Source: Boletus sp. NGJ (taxonomy: Eukaryota > Basidiomycota > Agaricomycetes > Boletales > Boletaceae). From it: 61,614 nucleotides of DNA. Below the pieces are notes generated by a model. The model was given only the letters and a program-made list of their open reading frames with translations. It ran no database searches and had not been told where the DNA came from. Shown here in pieces: positions 1-11,329 of the stretch (its first letter is position 1; each line of letters starts with the position of its first letter). A program made the position numbers and the translations under genes. Location: assembly GCA_019096195.1 (NCBI GenBank), contig JAGTXK010000142.1, positions 1 to 61,614 of the forward strand, written 5' to 3'.

Positions 1-132
1 ATTAATGATCTTTGACCTATATCAGCATATATATATGATTAGCTTCCTGGTGCTAATAATTATTGAGATTATGGTTAATGTAAGGTTTATAATTATCTTA
101 TATGATATTCTCAAAATTTTTCAAATTCGCTG

Positions 133-747
133 ATGTGGACAATTGACACTGGAGAGCGACTTGTTGGCCCACTCAAGCATGATGAGGCTGTCACTGGAGT
201 CAAGTTCTCCCCAGATGGTGAGCAAATCGTCACTGTATGCTACGGTCGCTCCATCTGCATTTTTGACAGTCGCAATGGCGACGAGCTCATCACCATTGAC
301 ACAACCACACCCAAATTCAGTCCAGCCACTCCACCTAGTGTGTGGTCAAGCAATGGTCAACAAATCTTTTCCGCATCCAATGACAACAAAATCATGTCTT
401 TTGACATGTCTACTGGGTCCCAGCTCGCTGAATTGCACATTCCAAGTGGTGTCCACTCTCTTGTTCTCGCCCCCAATGATAAATTCATTGCCACCTTTGA
501 AAGGCATTCGATCTTGTTCCTGGACACATCAACATTCTCTCAGACTGGCTCTGTCATCAACAAAAGTGAACAGATATGGTCCATCGCCATCTCCCAGGAC
601 AGTAGCTATCTCGCGACTGGGCGACACGACGGGAAAATTGTTATTCATCACCTCAACAGTGTGCTCACAGACTCATATAGTCCTTTTCATGCAAGTATTT
701 GTGCTTTCTTGGCCCTTGTGTGTCAAATAATTCTACTCTCACGTTGA
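133..747 (+). pseudogene. WD40-repeat protein fragment, copy A
   Basis: About 204 codons of WD40 beta-propeller sequence. Blade-like units are visible around GVKFSPDGEQI, SICIFDSRNGDEL, IMSFDMSTGSQL and IWSIAISQDSSYLATGRHDGKI. WD40 propellers are protein-protein scaffolds; in agaricomycetes such tails often belong to NACHT/NLR-like proteins, but no NACHT domain is visible here (inference only). The frame matches residues of the better copy at 41771-42982. The true exon should end near 690; the remainder is intron read-through. The donor that is GTAAGT in copy C is GCAAGT here. The first blades are missing, so this is a truncated copy. Confidence 0.8.
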
Positions 748-1024
748 CAAACTACATAGGTATCTACTCGCGAGGACAAGCGGCCTTCAATATCTGGCAG
801 CCACAAAAGTAAAGTGAGTGACTCCACCCCAGTTCAATTTTGTCATTCCGTCACTAAACAGTTTCACTGACTTCCTCACATCAGGAAGATCCTGGCAAGC
901 CTGGTCACCTTAAGTCCAACAGCGGCAGCAAAGCCAGCGGTGGTGATCTCCTGGAAGTACGAGTTTATTCGTTTCCTGTTCAAAGCACATTCTCACGATA
1001 GCATAGGCCGAGGTAAGGTCGGGC

Positions 1025-1480
1025 ATGCCTGTTGATGAATTCAACTATGGTGAGGTTGGTGATCCTTCTCTTGCTTCTGTGTCGACGCTGCCGGAGGCTC
1101 CATCGCCAGCCTCTCCTTTCGATCATCATGAAGACGAGGCACCACCACTAGGCCCATCCTGTGTTATATCACAGTCCAATGCCCTACCAGCACCCTCTAC
1201 TTCAGAGGGACATCATGAGGAAATTCACGAGTCATCCAAGGGCACCATGGTGATCAAGAGGTGGCTCCAGACGAGGTTCAGGAAGAGCGACAAGGACTCA
1301 GTGTCACACAAGCTCAGTCATCTTTCTGGAAAGTCATGTGAGCCTGCTGATCATACATTTCCTTCCCACTCCCCACCGAGAGTGGATGACAGGCAAGAGG
1401 GTCCTTCAATAATGGCTGTGAGTACTTTTTTTTTTCAAGAACAATTGAATGCACTGTGTCGAACACATCTTAGCCAGTGA
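1025..1480 (+). pseudogene. WD40-gene acidic C-terminal tail, copy A
   Basis: This open frame encodes a Pro/Ser/Glu-rich, probably disordered tail containing DEFNYGEVGD and DDRQEGPS. It matches the frames at 4473-4667 and 43060-43455 and lies in the same order behind a WD40 exon each time, so it is read as a downstream exon of the same gene. It probably starts inside an exon; the ATG at 1025 need not be used. No enzymatic domain is visible. Confidence 0.55.
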
Positions 1481-2718
1481 GGAACAAAATCATTAAATGG
1501 TGAACGGTTTGTTGTTCCTCAGATACGTAGTATGCAGTGACTCATCACATGTTACAGACTACTTCACATGGCAAGACCACTACTTGCAAACATACGACCA
1601 AAGGTGCTTCTCATAGTGGACAAGGTGCTGCGGACGCAAGGGAAGCTGACCTGGTGCGTCTCTTTCCAGTGATGCTTGTCACATCAGCTCATGTTCTGTC
1701 AGACGCAACAAGCCACCAATCTGTCTGAACCCTCGCCCGTGGGTGTCCGTGTAACGGTGCGCTTTACTTTCCTCTCACCTAGATTGTTAGACTCATACCA
1801 GATCAGCAACATGAAGAATCAGATTATGGGACCCTCAGGTTTTCGATCAGATATCCCATGTGGTTGTTGTGTTGTCGCTGAGGTACACATGATGAGAGAC
1901 ATTAATTGAAATGTTTGAATGCATTACATGTAGATTTCACACTGTACCGCGAGCAAGTGGAACATAACCATACAGTTTGTTGGGTTCGTGTATCTCGCAG
2001 TACTATCAGTGTGAGTTGTGATAAACCTATCCATGGTTGAGTACGAGAATCCAAGCCATGAGCTGATTGCCCCTGGTGAAGATGGCTTTGGTAATAGATC
2101 ATCAAGCATACTTGTCCTGAGATCATCCTCCCAACCTCATCACACACATGAACCTGACTGCACCCCATACTCTCAAACGACGGCGCAAATACCTTACATT
2201 CCTCATTTGTAGAAAGAAATTATGACAGATGTGCAGTACCAGAAAACGATCAAAATTAAAAAAATGTAGGAGATCATTGTCGTGAAATCTAATCCAAATC
2301 GAGAACAGGAGAAAGTCGAGGGGAAAGAAACAGGCATGTATGATGGAGCCAAATGAACGAGACAGCGTCCAAGAACAATGCTACAAATACGCCAGTCATG
2401 ATGCGATTCGGCAAGGAAAAGAGAATACCACAAAAATAAGAGGGAAAGGAATGATGAAGCAAGACAGATCGATGAAAAAAGGGTATTAGAACAATGTTGG
2501 GAGAAATAGTGACTGTGATTGCGGTGAGTGTGGTAGCGACAAAAATGTACCATGATAGTACAGCATCAATCCACGAATATCAGGATGTAGAGACAAGGTG
2601 GGATCTGCATAGAGTGGAGATAAGACATTACCAGCTATGCATCCAGCTCGATGACAGTGCTGCTGGGGGTTGCCATCATGGCTTTACACTTCTCAAATGA
2701 CTGGGTGATTGAGTGCTG

Positions 2719-3054
2719 AAATATTGGATTCAAACTCAAAGCGCTATCCATCGCTCCAACATATGGCATCATGACAGTGCTAGGCACTCGGAACATGAAA
2801 TGAATGGAGGGGATCGCATGGCGAGACAGATCCAGCAGGACAACCTACAGCGAGGCTTGGAGTCGGATTCGAACATTGACTGATGATATACGTTTGTGAT
2901 CAGATGGACCAACAGAGTGGATAAGATGACAGGAACGCCTGTCAGTGTTGCCAACTCCCCCTGAAATGGCCATAGAGTGATGGAAAACAGCGTCTGAGAT
3001 GTCAGGTATCTGTGCTTGAGCGTTTGGACCTGCATGGATCAATGAGGTCACGTG
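2719..3054. other. Spacer between WD40 copies A and B
   Basis: No gene is recognised. It contains short minus-strand open frames without recognisable domains and no clear repeat. Confidence 0.5.
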
Positions 3055-5418
3055 GCTGGGATAAGAATGAGCACCAAGGACGAGGCAGTGTGTGAACAGA
3101 CCAGCAAAGGAAACATGGAGTATATTTGCATACCATGAATAAACTGAAACATGCTGACAACCGTGTACTATTGGTAAGTATGTCGTCGATGAACACCGGT
3201 GAGTAGCAGCTCCAAGGTGTGATTGAGCAATGCTGACACTCCAGGAAGACCAAACAATGGTCCTTGACACCAGTTGCTCTGGCATTGTATATGCAGTTGC
3301 ATTCCACTCTGATGGAGAGCATCTTTTAGGTGGGGGTAGCAATGGGATTCAATGATGGCGACTTTCAGATAGTCAAGAGATCTCAAAGCAAACAGGAGTG
3401 GAGGTGTTCACCATTTTTGTGTTGAGGGATGGCAAGTGGGTAGTGTGTGGGACTAAGGAGGGGGCAAGTGTGTGGGATGGAGAGATATGTGAAAAGGTCA
3501 TCGACATAGAGGGCAGAGACTGGGTGTTGGCAGTGGATGTTTCTTCAGAATTGACCCAATTTGCCACTGGGACTCACTCAAGTGAAGTGAGCATTTGGAC
3601 AATTGACACTGGAGAGTGACTTGTTGGCCTGCTCAAGCATGACAATATTATCACTGGAGTCAAGTTCTTCCCCAATGGCAAGCACACACCACTGCATGCT
3701 ACAGTTGCTCCATCCACATCTTCAACAGTCACAATGGCCACAAGCTCATCACCATCAACACCACCACACCCAAATTCGGTCCAGCCACTCCACCTGTGTG
3801 GTCAAGCAATGGTCAACAAATCTTTGCCACATTCAATAACAACAAAATCAAGTCTTTTGATGTGTCTACTGGGTCCCAGCTCACTGAATTGCACATTCCA
3901 AGTGGTGTCTACCCTCTCACTCTTGCTCCCAATGATAAATTCATCACCACCTCTGGAAGCCATTCGATTGCATTCCTGGACACATCAACACTGTCTCAGA
4001 CTGGTTCTGTCATCAAGGATAGTGAACAGATATGGTCAATTGCTGTCTCTCAGGACAGTAGCTATCTCACGACTGGGTGAGTTGATGGGAAAATTGTTGT
4101 TTGTCACCTCAACAATGTGCTTGCAGACTCATATGGTCCTTTTCATGTAAGTATTTATGCTTTCTTGACCATTGTGTAGGATAAGCTGCTACTCTGCCTC
4201 TCACATTGACAAACTACTTAGGTATCAACTTGCAAGGATGAACAGCCTTTGATATCTGGCGGCCATGACAGCAAAGTCCATGACTCGACCCTGGTTGGAT
4301 TTTGTCATTCTGTCACCAAACAGTTTTGCTAACTTCATCACCAGGAAGATCCTGGGAAGCCCAGTCACCTCGAGTCCGAGAACAGCGATGCCAATCTTCT
4401 CAAAGTATGAGTTCATTTGTTTTCCCCTTGATGCACATTTTCATAATAGCATAGGCTGAGGTAAGGTCGGGCATGCCTGTTGATGAGTTCAACTATGGTG
4501 AGGTTGGTGATCCTTCTCTTGCTTCCGTGTTGACACTGCTGGAGGCTCCATCACCAGCCTCTCCTTCCAATCCTCATGAAGACGAGGTACCACCACTGGG
4601 CCTATCCTGTGTTATATCACAGTCATTAGTGTACCTGCCAGTGGCCTCCTTCAGAGAGGCACATTGAAAGAAAATTCTTCAGTCATCCAAGGGCACCATA
4701 GTGGTCAAGAGGTGGCTCCAGACAAAGTTCGGGAAGAGTAACCCAGTGTCACACAAGCCCAATCGACTTTCTGGAAAGTCACACAAGCCTGCCCATCATT
4801 GATCTCCTTCCCACTCCTCACCTAGAGTGGATGACAGGCATGAGGGACCTTCGAGGATGGCTGCAGCTCAACGCAGGGCAGTGAGTGCTTTCCCTTGATT
4901 GACTATCAAATGTGGTGTCTAAAATATCATTCTAGCGAACGGCCGCGACATCATGGGGAAAACAAGAGGTTTGTTATATCCTGAGTTTATACGCAGGGGC
5001 ACTCATCACACTTTACAGGATAAATCAGCTTCCAAGACTACTATTTCCAAGCAGCCAAACATTGAAGGTGCTTCTTTCAGTGGACAAGGTACTGTGGATG
5101 CAAGGGAAGTGGACACAGTATGTCTCTTTGTGGTGATGCTAGACCTTGTTACGTCAGCTCACCCATTAGGTGCAACAAGCCACCAATCCATCTTAACCGT
5201 CAGCCACGGAGGTCCATATAACAGTGTGCATTATTTTCTTTTCACCCACATCGTTAGACTCATAGTAGATCAACATCAAGAAGAATCAGGCTATGGGAAC
5301 CTCAGGTTTTCGATCAGCCTGAGATATCCAATGTGGTTATTGTGTTGTTGCTTGGGTACACATGACGGAACACGTTGATCTCAATCTTTGAATACATTAC
5401 ATGTAGTAGATATCACAC
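3055..5418 (+). pseudogene. WD40-repeat gene, copy B (inactivated)
   Basis: Colinear with copy C from about 41520 to 43935. Open stretches at 3398-3619, 3796-4080 and 4473-4667 give WD40 blades and the acidic tail. Two in-frame stops are C-to-T changes of CGA codons kept in copy C: TGA at 3617 (CGA at 42131) and TGA at 4078 (CGA at 42593). A further frame change lies near 3690. The intron donor GTAAGT near 4147 is kept. Similarity to copies A and C ends near 5418, where unrelated sequence begins, so the 3' part is lost or replaced. It lies about 340 bp behind copy A in the same orientation. Confidence 0.8.
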
Positions 5419-5945
5419 TGTTCTTGCAAGCACTTTGGCAAGAGGGTGCATCTTCTGCCTACACATAGATGAAACCATGGTGACTAGCACTCTCATTGAC
5501 TGGCAACTTTCATCTGGATTAAAGGTAACCATTTTTGCATGCACATAATTGTCGGCCCCGTTCCTGTTGCAGCGATGATGGTATATACTTGCTGACAGCA
5601 TGTGTAAGCTTGCCCCCGTCCAACAGACCAAGCGGGGCATTGACCAGTTCGAACTGGAGATGGAAAGTTCATCAGTTCCATTGGTCTGTAGAACAAATGC
5701 AAGTGTGGTAAAACCTAATAATACCCCAACCTGCGCATACAGAGCCAACCCATAGGGCTCCTTCAAGAAAGCAGTACACGACCTCTGGAATCTTCTAATG
5801 AGAAACTGCATGAAACTAGACAAGCACGATTCTCTGCAGCAAACAAAGACATGCTTTCATGCAACTCCTCCTCCGCACAAGCATGCAGTAGCCGAATGGT
5901 CCTGAGTTTTGGCGTTGTTAGGGTCAGGAGAGCAGAAACTAAAGC
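5419..5945. other. Unassigned decayed sequence
   Basis: A minus-strand open frame (5413-5823, 136 codons) has no family I recognise and no start context that persuades me. It begins exactly where the WD40 copy B similarity stops. It could be the tail of an insertion that truncated copy B. Confidence 0.3.
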
Positions 5946-7330
5946 CTAGTAATGGAAATGCGGTCCCTTTACAGCTTTGGAGTGTAGACCAAGGTAGGAA
6001 ACTGGCAGAAGGACAAGGTGTGATTTTAGCTTGAGCCAGGGGCGAAGGTAGATCATGAGCTTATCAACCACTGTGCAATATTTGGAGAGTAAGTCAAGTT
6101 CCTTCTGCAGAGAGTCACCCAGAAGACAAAAGTCAAGAATGACAAATGTGAGATTTGTGCAGGGGTATGAAATAATAGGTGGTTTGCATCTTTGTTGCAT
6201 GGAAGATAATCTTGCAGAAAGATAGATATCAAAGGAGGCATATGGGAGCAAATTGGGCACCTAAGTACCCTCAAATCAAATGGAAGTGGAGATCGATGTG
6301 ATGCTCACAGAAGCCCATGAGTACGTACACTTCTCCGCCCTAAACAAGGGTTCATAATCTTTACTTGCTTTGAATTGTTATATCCTGCTGCTTGTGTGTC
6401 GCCAAAGGTTAGACTTGAGTAACAAGAGTCTTTTCAATCTGTCCAACAGATCGTTCAGTCCACATGAATTGATGATGGTGGACTCCTCGGCAAAGTGGGG
6501 GTAGGTGTGGTTTGTGAGCTGATGAAGGGTGATGGGGATGACCTCGCCATCTCTGAATTTGAAGCGCAGCTCACGGCTCAGGAGGGCCCAGGAAAAGTCC
6601 AGAGACGTTACCTGTGTGTCATCCATGCCTGTTCCTCGGTGACCTCAGCAGGGGGGCAGAGGATGATAAGCGTGAACTGTGCCCATGGTAAACATCAGCC
6701 ATGCGGTACAGATCCTGGTTGATCTCTTCTAGTGAGGTTGTCTCATTCATCAACGTCAGGTTGATCCAATAGGCGGAGATTCCATGATAGCTTTGATCTT
6801 CAAACCGAATGTCTTCTTTAAACTGAGTTGATCCTCTTTATCTACATTCCTAGGGTCGATGTCTTCGTATTGGTAGGAGACAGCAAGATAATATCTCTGT
6901 TACTTGATGATGTTTGGGTCAGAGCAGATATGCCAGGACATCTGTTGAGGATCAGAATCACGCATGATGAGGCGATGGCGGTGTGTAGCATGCGTGACTT
7001 TGTTGATGGGCTCCACTCCTAGTTGAGCTCTTCACAGCACGATGGGAACAAGCAATCCAGAGTTGTCCATAGTATTTCGACAGGCAGGCAGGATAGAATC
7101 CTGTGTCTTGGCTCATCAAAAAATGGCCATGTGGTTGCGAACATGAACCAAGCCTAACACATGAGCCAAAGTGGGATCTGCTGTGATTTAAACAGTGGGT
7201 GTGCACACAGCCAAATCACAAGCTTCTTTACTCTGGGAGCCTTTACTCTGGTGGGAGCTTTGGCCCGTTCTAAGTATTGGAGCTCGGGATGGATTACTTG
7301 AACTATAAGTGGTCTACTATGGCCATTGTG
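5946..7330 (-). pseudogene. Possible F-box/LRR-type protein remnant
   Basis: Disjointed minus-strand frames carry phrases typical of agaricomycete F-box proteins in the expected order. LWTTLDCLFP near 7050 resembles the 'VW..ID' segment that follows an F-box, and RFKFRDGEVIPITLHQ near 6550 resembles the 'PLLESLKF' LRR-like part. Leu-rich stretches follow at 5946-6260. F-box proteins link substrates to SCF ubiquitin ligases. Many frameshifts and stops separate the pieces and no F-box itself is seen, so the call is tentative. Confidence 0.33.
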
Positions 7331-7936
7331 TATTATGTTCATGTTTGGGTTTGTGTGCTCATATTTGACTACTAGGATGACAACACATTGGTGCCGTCAT
7401 CACCTTCTTCATTGTGGTGTGAGGGGACTGGAGCGGCAAGGGGAAGGGATGGTCATGGCAGTGCTTCAGTTGCTCCTGCTCTGTGCTTCAAAAACGCTTG
7501 ACTGGCACTTTGCTGCACTGTACAGGTAACAAGATCCTGTAAAATGACCTTCTGTGTGCATTTAAACCATGGCAAAGTTTGGAAGATCATTGGGGTCTGT
7601 GAGATGTTACATGTAGTCAGCCCACCAAGTTTGCCAATATCTGATGGGAAAATTAACCAACTAATGGACACCAAGAGGGAACACTTATTGACCTCCTTGC
7701 ATGCATCCCTGTTGGAAAACTGATGTGGTATACTTCCTGAAAGATATGCAGTGTATGGACAAAAGCATGCAGACTCATTGTGATTCAGCGGTACCAATTG
7801 TGACTATCCTGCGAAAGTTTGAAGGTATTATGTGTTCTCCAGAAGAACATTGAGTGGTGAAAAGCTCCGTGGTATGGCGAGAGCAAAATGAGACAGTGTG
7901 CTAGTAACCCGTGTGTATCTGATTGTCAACCACATC
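7331..7936. other. Intergenic, no gene recognised
   Basis: Short overlapping open frames on both strands have no recognisable domain. The left edge of the 87-bp-repeat terminal array begins at about 7937. Confidence 0.5.
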
Positions 7937-8790
7937 ATGTGGTCACAATCCCCCATAGCATATGGTGAGCCTGCTTGCAAAAGGCCTGACATGTACAGCT
8001 GATCTTGCAGCGGGCCTGCAATATATGAGGCCTGTGAGACATGGTCGGGCCTGGCTTAGATGGACATATGTAGGATATGGAAGGGCCTGGAAAGGGTGAA
8101 TAAATGAATTGTCAATATAAACGAAAGGGCCTCAAGTGGGGTGGGTGTGACCGACATCGATGGATACGAGGGGCACCAAACAGGGTGGGCATTCCTGAGT
8201 GCCAATGAATATGAGGGGACTGCACGCAGTAGGCATCAGTCACCTCAATTCACATGAGGGGACTGGACAGGGCGGGTGTGACAGAATGCTGTGGCATACA
8301 AGGGCACCGGATAGGGTAGGAATTGCCTACCTTGATGGATACGAGGGGGCCGAGCAGTGTGAATGTGAGCAACTGCCAATGCATATGAGTACACCGAGCA
8401 GGGTGGGTATCTCTTAACTCGATGTATATGGGGGACCATGCAGGGTGAGTGGGACTGACTGCCAATGCATATGAGGGCACCGAGAAGGATAGGCATCGTC
8501 TAACTCAATGCATATGGGGGACCATGCAGGGTGAGTGGGACTGACTGCCGATGCATACAAGGGCACTGAGCAGGGTGGGTATTGCTTACCTTGATGTATA
8601 CAGGGGACTGCGTAGGGTGGGTGGGACTGACTGCCGATGCATACCAGGGGACCGAGCAGGGTGGGCATCGCTTACCTTGATGTGTACGGGAGTACCATAC
8701 AGGGTGAGTGGGTCTGACTGCCGATGCATACAAGGGCACCAGACAGGGTAGGCATCGTCTCACTTGATGCATACCATACCAATGGCTCCG
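7937..8790 (+). repeat. Left terminal repeat array, 87-bp units
   Basis: The outer part (about 7937-8290) is near-identical to 29081-29437, starting CATGTGGTCACAATCCCC in both. The inner part (about 8290-8790) is a tandem array with units of about 87 bp that alternate between two subtypes and share cores such as GACTGACTGCCGATGCATAC and GAGCAGGGTGGG. Because 87 is a multiple of three, several frames stay open across it; the encoded peptides are not taken as genes. It is inverted relative to 22106-22810. Confidence 0.8.
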
Positions 8791-8887
8791 AGCGGGCCGC
8801 GTCAGATCAACTTTGGTTTATGACCCCATGTAGCTCACATTCACATTCTGATGATCTCCTGTATATGTTAAATTTTAGGGGGATGCC

Positions 8888-10316
8888 GTGGCCAATACAT
8901 TTGTTCTGGCCCAGATGAACTCGGGTCGGGCTTATGTGCATTGGCCCAAATCTAGATTAAGATGCGAAACATGTGTTTCCATGGGAACATGTCACCCTAT
9001 ATCTGCAGGGAATCATGCATTCTCCAACTTTCCCACATCTTCTTTTGTCTACCCCATGAACTCCCCTGAAATTCCCGACAATTGGGCCATATCCCACACC
9101 AATCAATTGGCCACTTATATGGTGTCCAGATTTCAGGAAGACTTGCAGACCACTGATGACATTACACAGCACAGCGTTCCCCACCCACAAATTCCAATGC
9201 AGACCGTTTGTGAGGCAGACAGGATGATTGGCATAATTGCAAGGGCATACCAAAACAAGGGTATGCCTTTGCCGTTTTGATAATTTTCCACTAATGCCTA
9301 CCCAGTGACAATCAGCAATATCGACATCATTTGACTTAGTGAATGGATGAAGAGGAGGGGGAATTTAATGGAGCCGTTGGATGCCGATGTTCAGGGTTAT
9401 GGACAACTCACTGAACCTGCCATCATCACCGATCATTCGGGCTATGTCTTACTTTGGTATTTACCTGGTGTAGTGAGCGAGCCTAATCAAGTGAGTCCGT
9501 CCATCGCAAAGTAACCTGTCCTTTTCACTTATGGATCAAACTAGCGATATATTTGGGAACAGCTACCACTTTTGTCTAGGCCACTTTCCCACAGCTTGAC
9601 AGGGAGCTCTCCTCAGGCATGGTGAACCTCCCCAGCAAACTTTCACCCCAGGGCCAAGCTGCAGGGGGCGATCAACCTATCTCCTGCTTGGTTTCAGCAG
9701 GGTTGAAACATTGGTATTTTTTGACTTGCCCTTCTTCATTGACCAGATCTCAGCAAATAGGGGGTGAGCAGGCCACCTGAGGTCTCAGCACTACTAAAGG
9801 CTGCCCGGGGCAAACAGAGAACCTGGCAGTGGTTACTCACCATGCAAGAACATTCAGCCCTCCTAACAGCATTGGTTGCTATCATGCATCCTGAAATGTA
9901 TGAGACAGGTTGGGAGGTGATGGTTAGGCTTGGCAACTGGGCGGCTATGCAGGAGAATCCTGATTTGAGGGAGGTATTCCAATTGTGGTCATCTATCTAC
10001 AGCATCATATCCATCATGGCAAACTGAGCAAGTCCATTTCACACTGACACAAATAGTAGGCCTCAGTGGTTGGACCTTCTCATCTCAGTCGGCAGCTATG
10101 CCAGGCTGGATTTCATGATCCCAACCATCATGCATCGGCTTCGGTATGAACCAGGCACAGTGATTGCACTCTTGGGGCAAATGCTAGAATATGGAGTCAG
10201 TCAGGTAGAGGGAGAGCAGGCGGTACTCTCTTACTACATGTGGGACAATGTCCATGAATACATGGATGTTCCCCAATGTAATTATATGCAACATTCAATT
10301 TGGGGACCACAATAAA
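8888..10316 (+). pseudogene. TET/JBP-like 2OG-Fe(II) dioxygenase pseudogene
   Basis: Remnant of a DNA-cytosine-oxidising-type dioxygenase (TET/JBP superfamily, fungal KDZ-associated branch). An exon ending at 9490 carries PAIITDHSGYVLLWYLPG, followed by a GTGAGT donor. Then come INLSPAWFQQG near 9680 and a long exon at 9764-10316. The iron-binding HxD survives (H at 10040-10042, D at 10046-10048, in SPFHTDTNSRPQW). A TGA at 10025-10027 sits just before it, where the family usually has Arg. The block GTVIALLGQMLEYGV has Tyr (10190-10192) where the second iron-binding His is expected. Gln at 10217 and Trp at 10241 stand where Arg is usual. A further open frame at 8888-9280 may be an upstream exon. 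Family assignment is from motif memory; no alignment was run. Confidence 0.7.
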
Positions 10317-11329
10317 GAGGAATAGTCGGTAAAACTTGGACTACAAACTGTAAATATGTAGAAAGTGCCATACTTCTTGCTATCACAGGGCGAGCACATG
10401 TCATCAACTCTTCCAAAACATCTTCTGCAACTGAACCATATCAACCCAAGACTCTATCATGGTAGCCTTGGTCTGCGCCAGCTCAGTGAGATTTTGCTGA
10501 AGCTCAGCCACAATGCTGGCCTCTAGAGTGTCCAGCTGAGCATTATGGGCCTTGTCCAAAGGAGACTTATCAGTTGGCCAACAATCCTTGTGACCTGTGA
10601 GCTGAGAATAATGATGCCATTGATGTACATACCTCGAAGAAGTTCTCCACCCTCTCATATGATTCCAAAATGAAAAACCATGACACCTGCTTGTGATAGG
10701 TTGGCATGTCATCCACCCACCATGGATGTTCAAATCCGAAGGTGGGCATATGCATGGCGGGCTGCCAGTTCAGCAGGAGCTCCGGGGTTTACATGATGCC
10801 ATCAAGGTTGATACTCTCAATGCCACAGATGATGTCCCATTGCAGATTCTCAGGGCTGGTGCCAACTTTGATGATTCGGGGGCATGATGGGGTTGGCGGG
10901 GGTACTGTCTGCACAGGTGTGTATAGTGCTAAGAATAGGCTCAAGATGTTCTGCCATTTGTTATGGTCAGAATGCCTATCAGTCATGTGTAATGAAGGAG
11001 GCATACCAACTCCATGGACAGGTTATCATACCAAGTTACAGGCCATTTCTCTGCTAGAAGTCAGGAAAGATGGGCCACAGCCACTTTGATCCGGCACTTC
11101 TGATACCATAGCATCATGTGAAGAGAGGTGACAGGTGTGTTGTCAGGAAATGTCTCCATGGCAGGAGGGATGAGGGAGGGGGTTTAGGATGAATCTCAGG
11201 GTGTGGAGGGTGTGCGGTTATATGTATTCAATGGTCCACACAGAGCCCGGAATAGGCTGAACAATGGCTGACGCGTTTGGACAGGCTGTGTACATTTGTC
11301 ATGACATAACATCAGCTTATGCAATGGGG
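10317..11329. other. Between TET-like and KDZ pseudogenes
   Basis: The two genes converge here. Minus-strand open frames (10404-10733, 10789-11004) contain a stretch that may be helical, but no family is recognised. They could be a third small cargo gene on the minus strand or 3' exons of the KDZ gene. Confidence 0.35.

Larger units (their letters stand above)
131..2718 (+). repeat. WD40-gene segmental duplication, copy A
   Basis: Nucleotide sequence from about 131 to 2718 runs colinear with copy C (about 42109-44648): WD40 exon, intron, acidic tail exon, and the non-coding sequence down to the shared CTGGGTGAT end. Differences are mostly C/T and G/A transitions, with CpG in copy C often TpG or CpA here. 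Copy A lacks the N-terminal WD40 blades; sequence before 131 (AT-rich) does not match copy C. Confidence 0.85.

Noticed and set aside
7937-7944. Target-site duplication of the KDZ element
   Set aside because: The flanks of the two outer ends (AACCACAT and GGCTCCGT) do not match, so no duplication is claimed.
8199-8772. Multiple overlapping open frames of 64-90 codons on both strands
   Set aside because: The 87-bp unit is a multiple of three, so any stop-free frame repeats. Peptides exist in several frames on both strands and match no family, so they are repeat artefacts.
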